From DATARH01 sp036268425 (GTDB taxonomy: Bacteria > Pseudomonadota > Alphaproteobacteria > ATCC43930 > CGMCC-115725): a stretch of 64,000 nucleotides of DNA. A model generated the notes under the pieces. The model ran no database searches, was not told where the DNA came from, and worked only from the letters and a program-made list of their open reading frames with translations. Positions 8,242 to 16,388 of the stretch are shown here, piece by piece. The stretch is taken from NCBI GenBank assembly GCA_036268425.1, contig DATAUE010000074.1, positions 182,530 through 246,529 on the forward strand. Reading direction: 5' to 3'. Position numbers and translations under genes: made by a program. Each line of letters begins with the position of its first letter. Positions within the stretch are counted from its first letter, which is position 1.

Positions 8242-9177
8242 ATGTCCCGTAAACTCCGAGCCGCGGTCGCCCAGCTTGGGCCAATCCATCTTGCCGACAG
8301 CCGCGGCGCGGTGGTCAAGCGGTTGATGGCGTTACTCCGGGAGGCACATGCGGGTGGCGCCAAATTCGTCGTGTTTCCGGAATTGGCGCTGACGACGTTT
8401 TTCCCGCGCTGGTGGATGACCGACCAGGCTGAGGTCGACCGGTATTTCGAACGGGAAATGCCGGGGCCGGAGACGCGGCCATTGTTCGATCTCGCCAGGG
8501 AACTCGGGATCGGCTTCTACCTCGGTTATGCCGAACTGACCGAGGAAGACGGCCAGACGCGGCATTACAACACCGCAATCCTGGTCGATCCGGCCGGGCA
8601 TATTGTCGGTCGCTATCGCAAGATCCACCTGCCCGGCCATTCCGAGCATCTGCCGCAGGCGCCGTTCCAGCATCTGGAAAAGCGCTACTTCGATGTCGGT
8701 AATGAAGGGTTCAAGGTGTGGCGCATGCAGGGGGCGGTGATGGGCATGTGCATCTGCAACGACCGGCGCTGGCCCGAAACCTATCGCGTCATGGGGTTGC
8801 AAGGCGTCGAGATTGTTGCGCTCGGCTACAACACGCCGATCGCGAACATCCACCATCGCGAGCCGGAACATTTACGGACGTTCCACCACCTGCTGTCGTT
8901 GCAGGCCGGCGCTTATCAGAACGCCGCCTGGGTGCTCGCCGCCGCCAAATGCGGCGCCGAAGACGGGTTTGCGATGATCGGCGGCTCGGCGATCGTCGCG
9001 CCGACCGGCGAAATTGCCGCTCAGGCACTGACCGAGGATGACGAGTTGATCACCACGACGCTCGACCTCGAACTCGGCGATTATTTGAAGCGCACCGTCT
9101 TCGCCTTCGAAAAACACCGCCGCGTCGAGCATTACGGCCTGATCACCAGCCGTACCGGCGCCAAAACCGAGGTGTAG
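8242..9177 (+). CDS. hyuC: N-carbamoyl-D-amino-acid hydrolase (D-carbamoylase, nitrilase superfamily)
   Basis: 311 residues. The catalytic triad of D-carbamoylases falls at the standard numbers: E47 in FPELALTTFFPRW, K127 in YRKIHLPGH and C172 in MCICNDRRWPETYR. FHHLLSLQAGAYQN is also family-typical. The enzyme hydrolyses N-carbamoyl-D-amino acids to D-amino acid, carbon dioxide and ammonia in the cytoplasm. With the upstream hydantoinase it gives a stereospecific hydantoin pathway. No hydantoin racemase is seen in the window. The start is the ATG directly after the stop of the truncated copy, preceded by GGGAG. Confidence 0.95.
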   Translation: MSRKLRAAVAQLGPIHLADSRGAVVKRLMALLREAHAGGAKFVVFPELALTTFFPRWWMTDQAEVDRYFEREMPGPETRPLFDLARELGIGFYLGYAELTEEDGQTRHYNTAILVDPAGHIVGRYRKIHLPGHSEHLPQAPFQHLEKRYFDVGNEGFKVWRMQGAVMGMCICNDRRWPETYRVMGLQGVEIVALGYNTPIANIHHREPEHLRTFHHLLSLQAGAYQNAAWVLAAAKCGAEDGFAMIGGSAIVAPTGEIAAQALTEDDELITTTLDLELGDYLKRTVFAFEKHRRVEHYGLITSRTGAKTEV

Positions 9178-9259
9178 CGCGCCCGGCGCTGCACTTACTA
9201 CTATTCTAACGTTCACTTTCTATTGAATCATTCACTTGCGCGATATTCTTGCTCCAACC

Positions 9260-10168
9260 TCAAAGCCCGGTCTGGCGGAGGATGTCCAAAACAATGGCGG
9301 CGCAGGCGGCGGGTTCTTCGAATTGCGCCAGATGGCTGGTGCCGCGGATGGTGCGGTAGGCGAAGCCGCCTTCGGCGGCGAGGGCACGGTTCGACAGGCC
9401 GGTCGCCGCCGGATAGGAAGCATCAGGGTCGGCACCGATCAGGGTTACTGGCACCGCAACGTCGCACCGCCGCGGCCACAGATTGAGCGTGATCCCCTGC
9501 CGGTACATCGAGGCTTCGAGATCGCGCGGACAGGTGAGCCGCCACTCGTCGCCGTCCGCCCGCAACACCGAGCGCGCCCCGAGGCGGTCGGCGCCGGCAA
9601 CCCAGCGGCGGCCTGAGCGGGTCGCGGCGTATTCCGCGGCAAGGTCCGCCGGCGCGGCGAAACGGTCGCGGCGCTGGCTGGCCCACGCCACCAGGCGGCG
9701 CAGATAAGCCAGCATCGGTGCCGCAGCCGGATGCCCCTCAGGCGGAGTGTTCGGCGGATCGAACAGGATCAGTAAGTCGAATCGCGGCTCACCGGCCAGC
9801 ACCTGCAACAACGCGCTCTGCGCCGACATCGAATGGAACACGCCCACTTCGGGCTTGGCGCCGAATTCTGCGCGGGCCGCCCGGCCAACGGCTGCGATGT
9901 CGTGCGTCATCTGCGCGTAATTGTGATGCGCCGGGTCGCCGAGCGGGTTTTGCCCGTGATTGCGCATATCGAACGCAACGATGTCGAAATCGCCGAGAAA
10001 CCGGCTCCAGAAATCGGCATATCCGTCGATCGCGAAGCCGTTCCCGTGGCTCATGAACAGCCTCGTCGCGGCCTGCGGATTGCCGTGGCGCCGCAGCCGC
10101 AACACCGCCCCGTCGCCGCTCACCGCGTCGACCACGGCAAGCGGCCGCGGCACGTCATTCATCGGCAA
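9260..10168 (-). CDS. alpha/beta-fold hydrolase
   Basis: 302 residues with the alpha/beta hydrolase order: oxyanion strand FMSHGNGFAIDGY (about residue 38), FDMRNHGQNP, nucleophile elbow GVFHSMSAQSA (a G-x-H-S-M-S type elbow) and a C-terminal GTSHLAQFEEP histidine. It is a cytoplasmic hydrolase of unknown substrate. Its start lies 3 bp after the stop of the DUF169 gene, so the two form an operon. The convergent carbamoylase ends 82 bp away with no strong terminator between. Confidence 0.85.
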   Translation of the reverse strand: MPMNDVPRPLAVVDAVSGDGAVLRLRRHGNPQAATRLFMSHGNGFAIDGYADFWSRFLGDFDIVAFDMRNHGQNPLGDPAHHNYAQMTHDIAAVGRAARAEFGAKPEVGVFHSMSAQSALLQVLAGEPRFDLLILFDPPNTPPEGHPAAAPMLAYLRRLVAWASQRRDRFAAPADLAAEYAATRSGRRWVAGADRLGARSVLRADGDEWRLTCPRDLEASMYRQGITLNLWPRRCDVAVPVTLIGADPDASYPAATGLSNRALAAEGGFAYRTIRGTSHLAQFEEPAACAAIVLDILRQTGL

Positions 10169-10171
10169 AAA

Positions 10172-10975
10172 TCAGGCGCCGCGGCCGGGGTAGCTGACCG
10201 CCATGCCGGCGCGCACATCCTGCTGGATGCCATATTGCGGGAAGGGGTAGCGCAGGCCGTTTTTCGATAGCGCCTCCATGCCCGCGATCGCCTTTGTCAG
10301 GTAGGCCGGCGGCAGCGCCATCAGCATTTCGTCGTCGAGCACCCCGCCATAGCGGCGCTCGGCAAAACAGGGGATCGAGAGGCTCGGTTCGCGGGTTTTC
10401 AATGCCCGGCCCCAGCTATCGGCGCAGGCCGACTCGCCGACGATTCCCCAATCGAATTTCTTATAGCCGGACCATTGCAGGCCGTTGATGAAATACATCA
10501 TCGCGCCGGGAGTGGCATAAAACAGCGCGATGTCGGGCGGATCGAGCCGGCCGCTCGACAAGGGAGACAGCGCGAGCGCCTCGAAATTGCCGTCCGGCAC
10601 GCATTCCATCGCGGCCTGGTGCGCGGTGGCGTCCTCGACGGTGCTGTACCACACGCCGACCATGTGCTGGCCGCTGCGCCACGTCGCATCCTTGGCGCCG
10701 CCGAGACCGACAACCGCGCGGCACTGCGCCCCGACGAGATTGTCGGCGGTAATGCCGACCGTCCAGCCGAGCCGCGACGCCTGCCCCACGACCTGGTCGA
10801 GGGTGTGGATGTTTTGCGGCCGGCGGATGCGCGGGATCGCCTCCATGTCTTCGCGGCGCTCATAGAGTTTCATGCCGAACACAAACGTCCGCAGCTTCAG
10901 CAGGCGTTCGAGATCGCCGCTGATCTTCGTCCAGTCCTGCCCAACGGAGGCTTCCTTTACGGGGGCTTCGCTCAT
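10172..10975 (-). CDS. DUF169 family protein
   Basis: 267 residues from the ATG at 10975. The frame is open far upstream but crosses the divergent SDR gene, so that extension is rejected. Recognisable DUF169 features are LEGLLKLRTFVFGMK-like opening text (here LERLLKLRTFVFGMKLYER), IPRIRRPQNIHTLDQVV and ALFYATPGAMMYFINGLQW. The family function is unknown; members occur with redox or metal enzymes. It is first in an operon with the alpha/beta hydrolase and divergent from an SDR gene across a 126-bp gap that holds a 19-bp tandem repeat. Confidence 0.82.
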   Translation of the reverse strand: MSEAPVKEASVGQDWTKISGDLERLLKLRTFVFGMKLYERREDMEAIPRIRRPQNIHTLDQVVGQASRLGWTVGITADNLVGAQCRAVVGLGGAKDATWRSGQHMVGVWYSTVEDATAHQAAMECVPDGNFEALALSPLSSGRLDPPDIALFYATPGAMMYFINGLQWSGYKKFDWGIVGESACADSWGRALKTREPSLSIPCFAERRYGGVLDDEMLMALPPAYLTKAIAGMEALSKNGLRYPFPQYGIQQDVRAGMAVSYPGRGA

Positions 10976-11017
10976 CGGCTTGTCTTTCGAATGGTTTCGG
11001 GTCGCGGGAGCTGCCGC

Positions 11018-11056
11018 CATTGTGTCGTCAAACCGGCATTGTGTCGTCAAACCCGG
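11018..11056. repeat. 19/20-bp tandem direct repeat, candidate operator
   Basis: Two adjacent copies of CATTGTGTCGTCAAAC(C)CGG (11018-11036 and 11037-11056) differ by one extra C. They lie in the 126-bp gap between the divergent DUF169 and SDR genes, about 43-81 bp upstream of the first and 46-84 bp upstream of the second. That position suits a binding site controlling both transcripts. No cognate regulator is adjacent. Confidence 0.6.
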
Positions 11057-11101
11057 CGCAGCGCTATGCTTGGGCCAACGATGTGAACGTGGGAGGGCAC
11101 C

Positions 11102-11869
11102 ATGCCCGGCATGCTGGAGGGAAAGGTTGCGCTGGTGACCGGCGGAGGCGGCGGCATCGGCCGGGCTACGGCGCTGGCGATGGTGCGCGAAGGGGCAAAG
11201 GTCGCCGTCGCTGATTTCAACGCAGCCGGAGCGCGCGACACCGTCGCTCAGATCAACACGGCCGGCGGCCAGGCGATCACGCTGACCGGCGACGTGACCC
11301 GCCCGCGAGACGTGCAGGCGATGGTGCAGGATACGCTGAGCGCCTATGGCCGGCTCGACTGTGCCTTTAACAATGCCGGCATTGCCGGGTATCAGGTCAA
11401 TGCGTCCGGCAAAAAGACCGCCGACTGGCCCGAGGAAGCCTTCGACCGGATGATCGCCGTCAACCTGAAAGGCGTGTGGCTGTGCATGCGGGATGAGATC
11501 CGCCACATGCTGGTGCACGGCCGCGGCGCAATCGTCAATACAGGGTCGATCGCCGGGCTGATCGGACTGCCGACCTCCTCGGCCTATGTCGCGGCCAAGC
11601 ACGGCGTGCTGGGGCTGACCAAAACCGCGGCGATCGAATATGCCGACGCCAAGATCAGGGTCAACGCGGTGTGCCCCGGCTATGTCGAAACACCGATGAC
11701 CGGGGACGCGATGAGCCGCCGCGGCGACGCCATCCTGTCGCACACGCCGCTGCGCCGCATGGGCCAACCCGGCGAGATCGCCGAGTTGGTGGTGTGGCTG
11801 TGCTCTGACCGCGCCAGCTACGTCACCGGCGCCTGTTACAATGTCGATGGCGGCTGGATGGCCGTGTGA
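11102..11869 (+). CDS. SDR family NAD(P)-dependent oxidoreductase
   Basis: 255 residues, classical SDR. TGGGGGIGRATALAM is the glycine-rich cofactor loop, NNAG the structural motif, S in NTGSIAG and Y/K in SAYVAAKHG the catalytic residues, and GACYNVDGGWMAV the conserved end. An aspartate after beta-2 (VAVADFN) suggests NAD(H). It probably oxidises or reduces an alcohol or ketone; the substrate is unknown. A second SDR follows after 75 bp in the same direction. Confidence 0.9.
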   Translation: MPGMLEGKVALVTGGGGGIGRATALAMVREGAKVAVADFNAAGARDTVAQINTAGGQAITLTGDVTRPRDVQAMVQDTLSAYGRLDCAFNNAGIAGYQVNASGKKTADWPEEAFDRMIAVNLKGVWLCMRDEIRHMLVHGRGAIVNTGSIAGLIGLPTSSAYVAAKHGVLGLTKTAAIEYADAKIRVNAVCPGYVETPMTGDAMSRRGDAILSHTPLRRMGQPGEIAELVVWLCSDRASYVTGACYNVDGGWMAV

Positions 11870-11944
11870 CGCTCGAACCCGGCTCGGGGTGACATCGGGA
11901 GGCGCGCCGGCTAGAACGCATCACGTTCGGAATGGGAGAAGAAA

Positions 11945-12712
11945 ATGGCCAGACGGTCGGAGGGACGCGTTGCGCTGGTGACCGGTGGAGCGCGCGGTAT
12001 TGGCGCGGCAACCGCGCAACGTCTGGCGGAAGACGGGGCAGCAATCGCGATCGGCGATCTCGACGGCGGCGGTGCCGCGGCGACCGCCGCGGACATCGCC
12101 GCGCGCTACGGGGTCAAGGCGATCGGGCTTAAGTTCAACGTCTCCATCGCCGCCGAGGTCGAGGCGACAATCGGTGAGATCGCCGAGCGGCTTGGGTCGC
12201 TCGATATTCTGGTCAACAATGCCGGGATCACCCGCGACAACCTGATCCACAAGATGACTGACGACGATTGGGATGCGGTCGCGGCGGTGCACCTGAAAGG
12301 CGCCTTCCTGTGCTCGCGCGCGGCACAGCGCGAAATGGTCAAGCGCAACTGGGGCCGCATCGTCAACCTGTCGTCGGTGTCGGCGCTTGGCAATCGCGGC
12401 CAGACCAATTATTCGACGGCCAAGGCCGGGTTGCAGGGCATGGCGAAAACCCTGGCGATCGAACTTGGCCGCTACGGCATCACCGCCAATGCCGTCGCGC
12501 CCGGCTTTATCGACACCGAAATGACGCGGGCCACCGCGATCCGCCTCGGCCGCGACCCGGCGGAATGGAAAGAGGAACGCGCCCGCGAGATTCCGGTGCG
12601 CCGTGCCGGGGTGCCGCGCGATATCGCCAACGTCATCGCCTTTCTGTGCAGCGACGAGGCGTCGTTCGTATCGGGGCAGGTGATCTACGTCGCCGGCGGC
12701 CCCCGCGCCTGA
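11945..12712 (+). CDS. SDR family oxidoreductase, FabG-like
   Basis: 255 residues with TGGARGIGAATAQRL, NNAGITRDNLIHKM, catalytic S in NLSSVSALG, and Y/K in YSTAKAG. NNAGITRDN with YSTAKAG is characteristic of 3-oxoacyl-ACP or acetoacetyl-CoA reductase-like SDRs. It is only distantly similar to the SDR just upstream, so this is not a recent tandem duplication. GGGAG lies before the ATG. Outside a fatty-acid cluster, a catabolic beta-keto reductase role is as likely as FabG. Confidence 0.88.
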   Translation: MARRSEGRVALVTGGARGIGAATAQRLAEDGAAIAIGDLDGGGAAATAADIAARYGVKAIGLKFNVSIAAEVEATIGEIAERLGSLDILVNNAGITRDNLIHKMTDDDWDAVAAVHLKGAFLCSRAAQREMVKRNWGRIVNLSSVSALGNRGQTNYSTAKAGLQGMAKTLAIELGRYGITANAVAPGFIDTEMTRATAIRLGRDPAEWKEERAREIPVRRAGVPRDIANVIAFLCSDEASFVSGQVIYVAGGPRA

Positions 12713-12722
12713 CCAAAGGCGG

Positions 12723-12787
12723 CCGGTCCCTTACGGCGACCGGTTCTCACGGCAAGCGGTTCTCGCGGCGACCGGTTCTCGCGGCAA
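12723..12787. repeat. four-unit 16-17-bp tandem repeat
   Basis: Units with a consensus near CCGGTTCTCGCGGCAA lie at 12723-12739, 12740-12755, 12756-12771 and 12772-12787. The last three are nearly identical and the first is diverged. The array is in the 153-bp gap between the FabG-like gene and the PfkB kinase gene. It could be replication slippage or clustered operator sites. No palindrome or CRISPR-like spacer pattern is present. Confidence 0.75.
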
Positions 12788-12865
12788 AAAGAGTTGGTGA
12801 GATCGACATAGCCGGTCATCCTTGGCCGAGCGCCGCTATGGCGCGTCTCCAAGGACGCAGACGCC

Positions 12866-13849
12866 ATGAGCGACGCTCTCCCGCATTACGATTTCCTGAC
12901 GCTCGGCGAAACATTGCTGCGCCTGTCGCCGCCGGGGATGCAGCGGCTCGACCAGTCGCGCCTGTTTGACGTCGGCATCGGCGGCAGCGAACTGAATGTG
13001 GCCTCGGTGCTGGCGCGTCTCGGCCGCCGTGTGGCGTGGGTATCGCGGCTGCCGGAAGGCCCGCTCGGCCGCATTGTCGACGGCGAGGCGAGGCGCCACG
13101 GCGTCGACACGCAATTCGTCCGCTGGATTGCCGGAGCACGGCTCGGGCTGATGTTTTTCGAGCCCGGCCCGGCGCCGCGCAACACCCGCGTCATCTATGA
13201 CCGCAAACACTCGGCGGCGGCCGAAATGGGTTTTGAAGACGCGCCGTGGGAGGCGCTGATCGCGGCCAGCAAGCGGGTGCATTTATCCGGGATCACACCG
13301 GCCTTGGGCGCGAGCTGCCGTGCCCTGGTGGCGCACGTCGCACAACTGGGCGCCACGGCCGGCAAGGCCGTATCCTACGATTTGAATTACCGCGCAACGT
13401 TGCAGGACACCGCGGACGCGCGCGCGATGCTCGCCACGGTCGCGCCGCACCTCGAATTGTTCGTCGTCGCTGAGCGCGACGCGCGTGATGTGCTGGGCTT
13501 TGCCGAAGAAGCCGAACGCCTCGCCGAGGCGATTGCGGCGCGTTACGGAATGCCGCTGGTGGCGCTGACCCGGCCGCCGGGATTGGAGCCGGGCGATCTG
13601 CTGTGGGCGCGCGGAAATGTTCATTACGCGCCGCGCTATTCCGTCGAGATTGTCGACCGTATCGGCGCCGGCGATTCGTTTGTCGCCGGCCTGATCCACG
13701 GGCTGCTCGACGGCGATCTCGATTTTGCGGTGCGGTTTGCGTCTTATGCGGCGGCCATCGCGCTGGCGACGCCGGGCGACATCAATTATTTCGCGCCGGA
13801 AGACCTCGCCGCCTTCCACGCCGACGTAACCGGCCGCCTCGTACGCTGA
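12866..13849 (+). CDS. PfkB family sugar kinase (2-keto-3-deoxygluconate kinase-like)
   Basis: 327 residues. The early glycine motif (DVGIGGSELNVASVLARLGR) and the C-terminal DRIGAGDSFVAGL, whose aspartate is the catalytic base, are the two PfkB signatures. The N terminus FLTLGETLLRLSPPG resembles KDG kinases. It phosphorylates a sugar or sugar acid with ATP; the substrate is inferred only by resemblance. It starts at the ATG after AAGGACG. A hairpin terminator follows at 13856. Confidence 0.88.
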   Translation: MSDALPHYDFLTLGETLLRLSPPGMQRLDQSRLFDVGIGGSELNVASVLARLGRRVAWVSRLPEGPLGRIVDGEARRHGVDTQFVRWIAGARLGLMFFEPGPAPRNTRVIYDRKHSAAAEMGFEDAPWEALIAASKRVHLSGITPALGASCRALVAHVAQLGATAGKAVSYDLNYRATLQDTADARAMLATVAPHLELFVVAERDARDVLGFAEEAERLAEAIAARYGMPLVALTRPPGLEPGDLLWARGNVHYAPRYSVEIVDRIGAGDSFVAGLIHGLLDGDLDFAVRFASYAAAIALATPGDINYFAPEDLAAFHADVTGRLVR

Positions 13850-13855
13850 AAACAA

Positions 13856-13882
13856 CCCCTCTCCCGCAATGCAGGAGAGGGG
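13856..13882. terminator. hairpin between convergent genes
   Basis: A 9-bp stem, CCCCTCTCC (13856-13864) with GGAGAGGGG (13874-13882), and a 9-base loop lie between the PfkB kinase and the convergent NIPSNAP gene. The hairpin could end both transcripts, though the T tracts beside it are weak. The same CCCCTCTCC/GGAGAGGGG core occurs in a common dispersed repeat of this genome type. Confidence 0.6.
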
Positions 13883-13897
13883 ACCTTTGAACCGGGT

Positions 13898-14506
13898 CTA
13901 GCGCAGCGGCGAGAAATCCGCAGGGACCACGAACATGTTTTCCTGTTTGACGAACTGGCCGCGGGTCGCCGGCGGCCAGGCGCCGGTGGCGCGCGCCTTG
14001 TCGCGGATCGCAAAGCGCTCGGCGGCGTCCTTGTAGGCCCAGACATGGATCCACTGGTTAAGCCCGCCGAGTTCGGTGTGGCCGCAGAAGGCAAGCGCCG
14101 ACAACTTGGTGCGCCCCTCGATCCGCTCGGCCCATTTTTCGGTCACGGTGCCGACCGCGCCGGGCAGCATCGTGTAGGTGCGGATTTCATAAAGACCGCC
14201 GAGTTGCCGCGGCTCCAGCTTTGGCGAGAACGGCGCCGGGATGATGATCTTCGACTCCATGTCCTCGATGAATTCCTGGATCTTGGGTGGCCAGCCCGGA
14301 ATCTTCTCGGAGCGGACTTTGGTGCGGTGCGCCAGGTCTTCATACGGCCAGCAATGGATGATGCGGTTCAGCGGGCCGACTTCAGTGTGGAAGAAGGCGC
14401 CGAGCGGCGACACCTTGGTGCGTTCCTTGAGGCCTTCGGCAAATCGCTTTTCAACTTCGGGCGTCGAACCCGGCTTGATGCGGTAGGTACGCATTTCGAT
14501 AATCAT
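13898..14506 (-). CDS. NIPSNAP family protein with two tandem domains
   Basis: 202 residues from the ATG at 14506, preceded by a good GGAGG. Two dimeric alpha/beta-barrel NIPSNAP units are visible. The first begins MIIEMRTYRIKPGS and has the RIIHCWPYEDLAHR element; the second begins LYEIRTYTMLPGA and has QWIHVWAYKDAAER. Most bacterial homologues carry one or two such units. The biochemical role is unknown; a small-molecule or monooxygenase-like fold is inferred. It is convergent with the PfkB gene. Confidence 0.85.
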   Translation of the reverse strand: MIIEMRTYRIKPGSTPEVEKRFAEGLKERTKVSPLGAFFHTEVGPLNRIIHCWPYEDLAHRTKVRSEKIPGWPPKIQEFIEDMESKIIIPAPFSPKLEPRQLGGLYEIRTYTMLPGAVGTVTEKWAERIEGRTKLSALAFCGHTELGGLNQWIHVWAYKDAAERFAIRDKARATGAWPPATRGQFVKQENMFVVPADFSPLR

Positions 14507-14597
14507 CGCGTTTCCTCCAGACGTAAGAGACCGGCGCATACTAGCGAGATAAACCGGCTTTCGCACAAGCCCGCTCTCCGGAAAGCGTCCGGGGCTT

Positions 14598-15533
14598 TCA
14601 CGGCAGGCGCGCCATCCGCTCCGCCAGCAGGCGGTAGACTCCGTCAACATCGACCGTTTCAAGAACCAGCGCATGGGGCGGGGGCGGGCTGGGGCTGCGC
14701 CGATCGATCACCGTCATGCCGAGGGTCAGCGGGCTTGCCGTCTCGATCGCGACCCGGGCACGGCGGCCGCTGAACAAACCGGGCGCCAGCAGATAGGCGA
14801 TGACGCAGGGGTCGTGCATCGCCATCGCCGGGCGGCCCGGCTGACCGGGGGCTGCCGGCCGCTGCGGGCTCAGTAATTCTGCAACGGCTTCAGCGCACCG
14901 TGTACCGGCCGCCCGCACCATTGCGATGCGTTCGGCGGTGCTCCGCACCTGCTCGGTCACGTCGAGCGGCACCAGCGTGATCGGCAGCAAGCTGTCGAAC
15001 ACGACGCGTGCCGCCTGCGGATCGGCGTGGATGTTGAACTCTGCGGCCGGTGTCACGTTGCCATGCGAGCCGCCGCCCATGATGACGAGTTCGGCAACGC
15101 CGCGCGTGATATCCGGCCCCATGACCAACGCGGTCGCGATATTGGTCAACGGCCCCAGCGCGCACAACGTGAGGCTATGCGGTTCGGCATCGCGCAGCGT
15201 CTCGATAAGAAAGGCGACGCCATGCTGGCTGCGTGGGGCCACAGCGGGCGGCGGCAGCACGAGGTTGCCGAGGCCTTCTTCGCCATGCGCTGCTGCCGCA
15301 TCGGGCTGCAGCGGCCCGATCGGCCGCGGGCAGCCGGCGTAAACCGGAATATCGCCGCGCCCGGCCAGTTCGGTGACCGCACCGGCGTTGCGCAGCACCG
15401 GCGCGATGCCGAGATTGCCGGCCACCGCGACCAGACCGGCCACCTCAAGTTCCGGCGAGCCGAGTGCCAGCAGGATCGCGACGGCATCGTCGATGCCCGG
15501 ATCAGTATCGATGATGATGCGGCGGTGGGGCAT
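14598..15533 (-). CDS. nucleoside hydrolase (IunH/RihA family)
   Basis: 311 residues. The N-terminal DTDPGIDDAVAI binds the catalytic calcium in this family. ALGPLTNIATAL, VIMGGG and AEFNIHADPQAA are the further family blocks, and MHDPCVIAYLL carries the C-terminal metal/catalytic residues. It hydrolyses the N-glycosidic bond of nucleosides to base and ribose, which fits salvage or pyrimidine breakdown, and the hydantoinase could act further down that route. It is divergent from lexA. Confidence 0.9.
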   Translation of the reverse strand: MPHRRIIIDTDPGIDDAVAILLALGSPELEVAGLVAVAGNLGIAPVLRNAGAVTELAGRGDIPVYAGCPRPIGPLQPDAAAAHGEEGLGNLVLPPPAVAPRSQHGVAFLIETLRDAEPHSLTLCALGPLTNIATALVMGPDITRGVAELVIMGGGSHGNVTPAAEFNIHADPQAARVVFDSLLPITLVPLDVTEQVRSTAERIAMVRAAGTRCAEAVAELLSPQRPAAPGQPGRPAMAMHDPCVIAYLLAPGLFSGRRARVAIETASPLTLGMTVIDRRSPSPPPPHALVLETVDVDGVYRLLAERMARLP

Positions 15534-15605
15534 TCCCGTTTTATGCCTCTCGTTGTGGACTTAACCGTGACGCTAACAAAATTCGGGCAAGTCGCCGAGA
15601 CGGGC

Positions 15606-15634
15606 TTGACCTTGTTTGTGAACCAAAGTAGAAC
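15606..15634 (+). promoter_or_regulatory. lexA promoter
   Basis: TTGACC (15606-15611), a 17-bp spacer and TAGAAC (15629-15634) form a sigma70-type promoter about 55 bp upstream of the lexA ATG. The SOS box covers the spacer and -10 element, so bound LexA would block RNA polymerase. Confidence 0.8.
15620..15634. promoter_or_regulatory. alphaproteobacterial SOS box (LexA operator)
   Basis: GAAC-N7-GAAC at 15620-15634 is the exact direct-repeat operator of alphaproteobacterial LexA (GTTC-N7-GTTC on the other strand). A further GAAC lies at 15639-15642 and a GTTC at 15655-15658. It overlaps the lexA -10 element, as expected for autorepression. Confidence 0.9.
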
Positions 15635-15689
15635 GCTCGAACTGTTTAGGGTTTGTTCCTGACTGAGCGCTGCCAATGCCGGGGTCGCC

Positions 15690-16388
15690 ATGCTGACAAA
15701 GAAACAGCACGAGCTGCTGATTTTCATCAACCAGCGGTTGGCGGCAACCGGGGTGGCGCCGTCATTCGACGAAATGAAAGACGCTTTGAACCTGCGGTCA
15801 AAATCAGGCATTCACCGCCTGATCAGCGGACTTGAAGAGCGCGGCTTCATCCGCCGTCTGCCACACCGGGCCCGCGCGCTCGAAGTGGTGAAGCTGCCCG
15901 AGGAAAGCGCCGCACCCGGAGCCGAACGGGGCCGATTTTCGCCGACCGTCATTCGCGGCGATTTCGCGGCGGCCTTGCCGGGCACACCGGTCGCCCCCGA
16001 CACTGCAGCGGTTGACTTGCCGCTTTACGGCCGGATCGCCGCGGGCACGCCGATCGAGGCGTTGCGCGACCAGGCAAGCTCGGTCGCGATCCCCGGCAGC
16101 CTGATCGGGCGCGGCGAGCATTATGCGCTCGAAGTTGCCGGCGACAGCATGATCGAAGCCGGCATCCTCGATGGCGACACGGTCATCATTCAGCGTTGCG
16201 ACACCGCGGAAAATGGCGAAATCGTCGTGGCGCTGGTCGACAATATCGAAGCAACGCTGAAACGGCTGCGTCGCCGTGGCGCCTCGATCGCGCTCGAACC
16301 GGCCAACAAGGCTTATGAAACCCGCATTTTCGGCCCTGACCGGGTCAAGGTGCAGGGGCGCCTCGTCGGTCTGCTGCGGCGCTACTGA
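15690..16388 (+). CDS. lexA: SOS repressor LexA
   Basis: 232 residues. The N-terminal winged helix-turn-helix (TKKQHELLIFI to about residue 65) carries the alphaproteobacterial recognition region SFDEMKDALNLRSKSGIHRL. A linker follows, then the S24 peptidase domain with the Ala-Gly self-cleavage site in GRIAAGTPIEA, the catalytic serine in VAGDSMIEAG and the lysine in NIEATLKRL. LexA represses DNA-damage genes until RecA filaments trigger self-cleavage. An SOS box over its own promoter supports the call. Confidence 0.97.
   Translation: MLTKKQHELLIFINQRLAATGVAPSFDEMKDALNLRSKSGIHRLISGLEERGFIRRLPHRARALEVVKLPEESAAPGAERGRFSPTVIRGDFAAALPGTPVAPDTAAVDLPLYGRIAAGTPIEALRDQASSVAIPGSLIGRGEHYALEVAGDSMIEAGILDGDTVIIQRCDTAENGEIVVALVDNIEATLKRLRRRGASIALEPANKAYETRIFGPDRVKVQGRLVGLLRRY

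Noticed and set aside
10976..11767. 264-codon N-terminal extension of the DUF169 gene
   Set aside because: It runs through the divergent SDR gene on the other strand; the ATG at 10975 starts the recognisable protein.
12723..12787. Possible CRISPR array
   Set aside because: Only four direct units with no spacers; a true array has 20-40-bp repeats separated by unique spacers.
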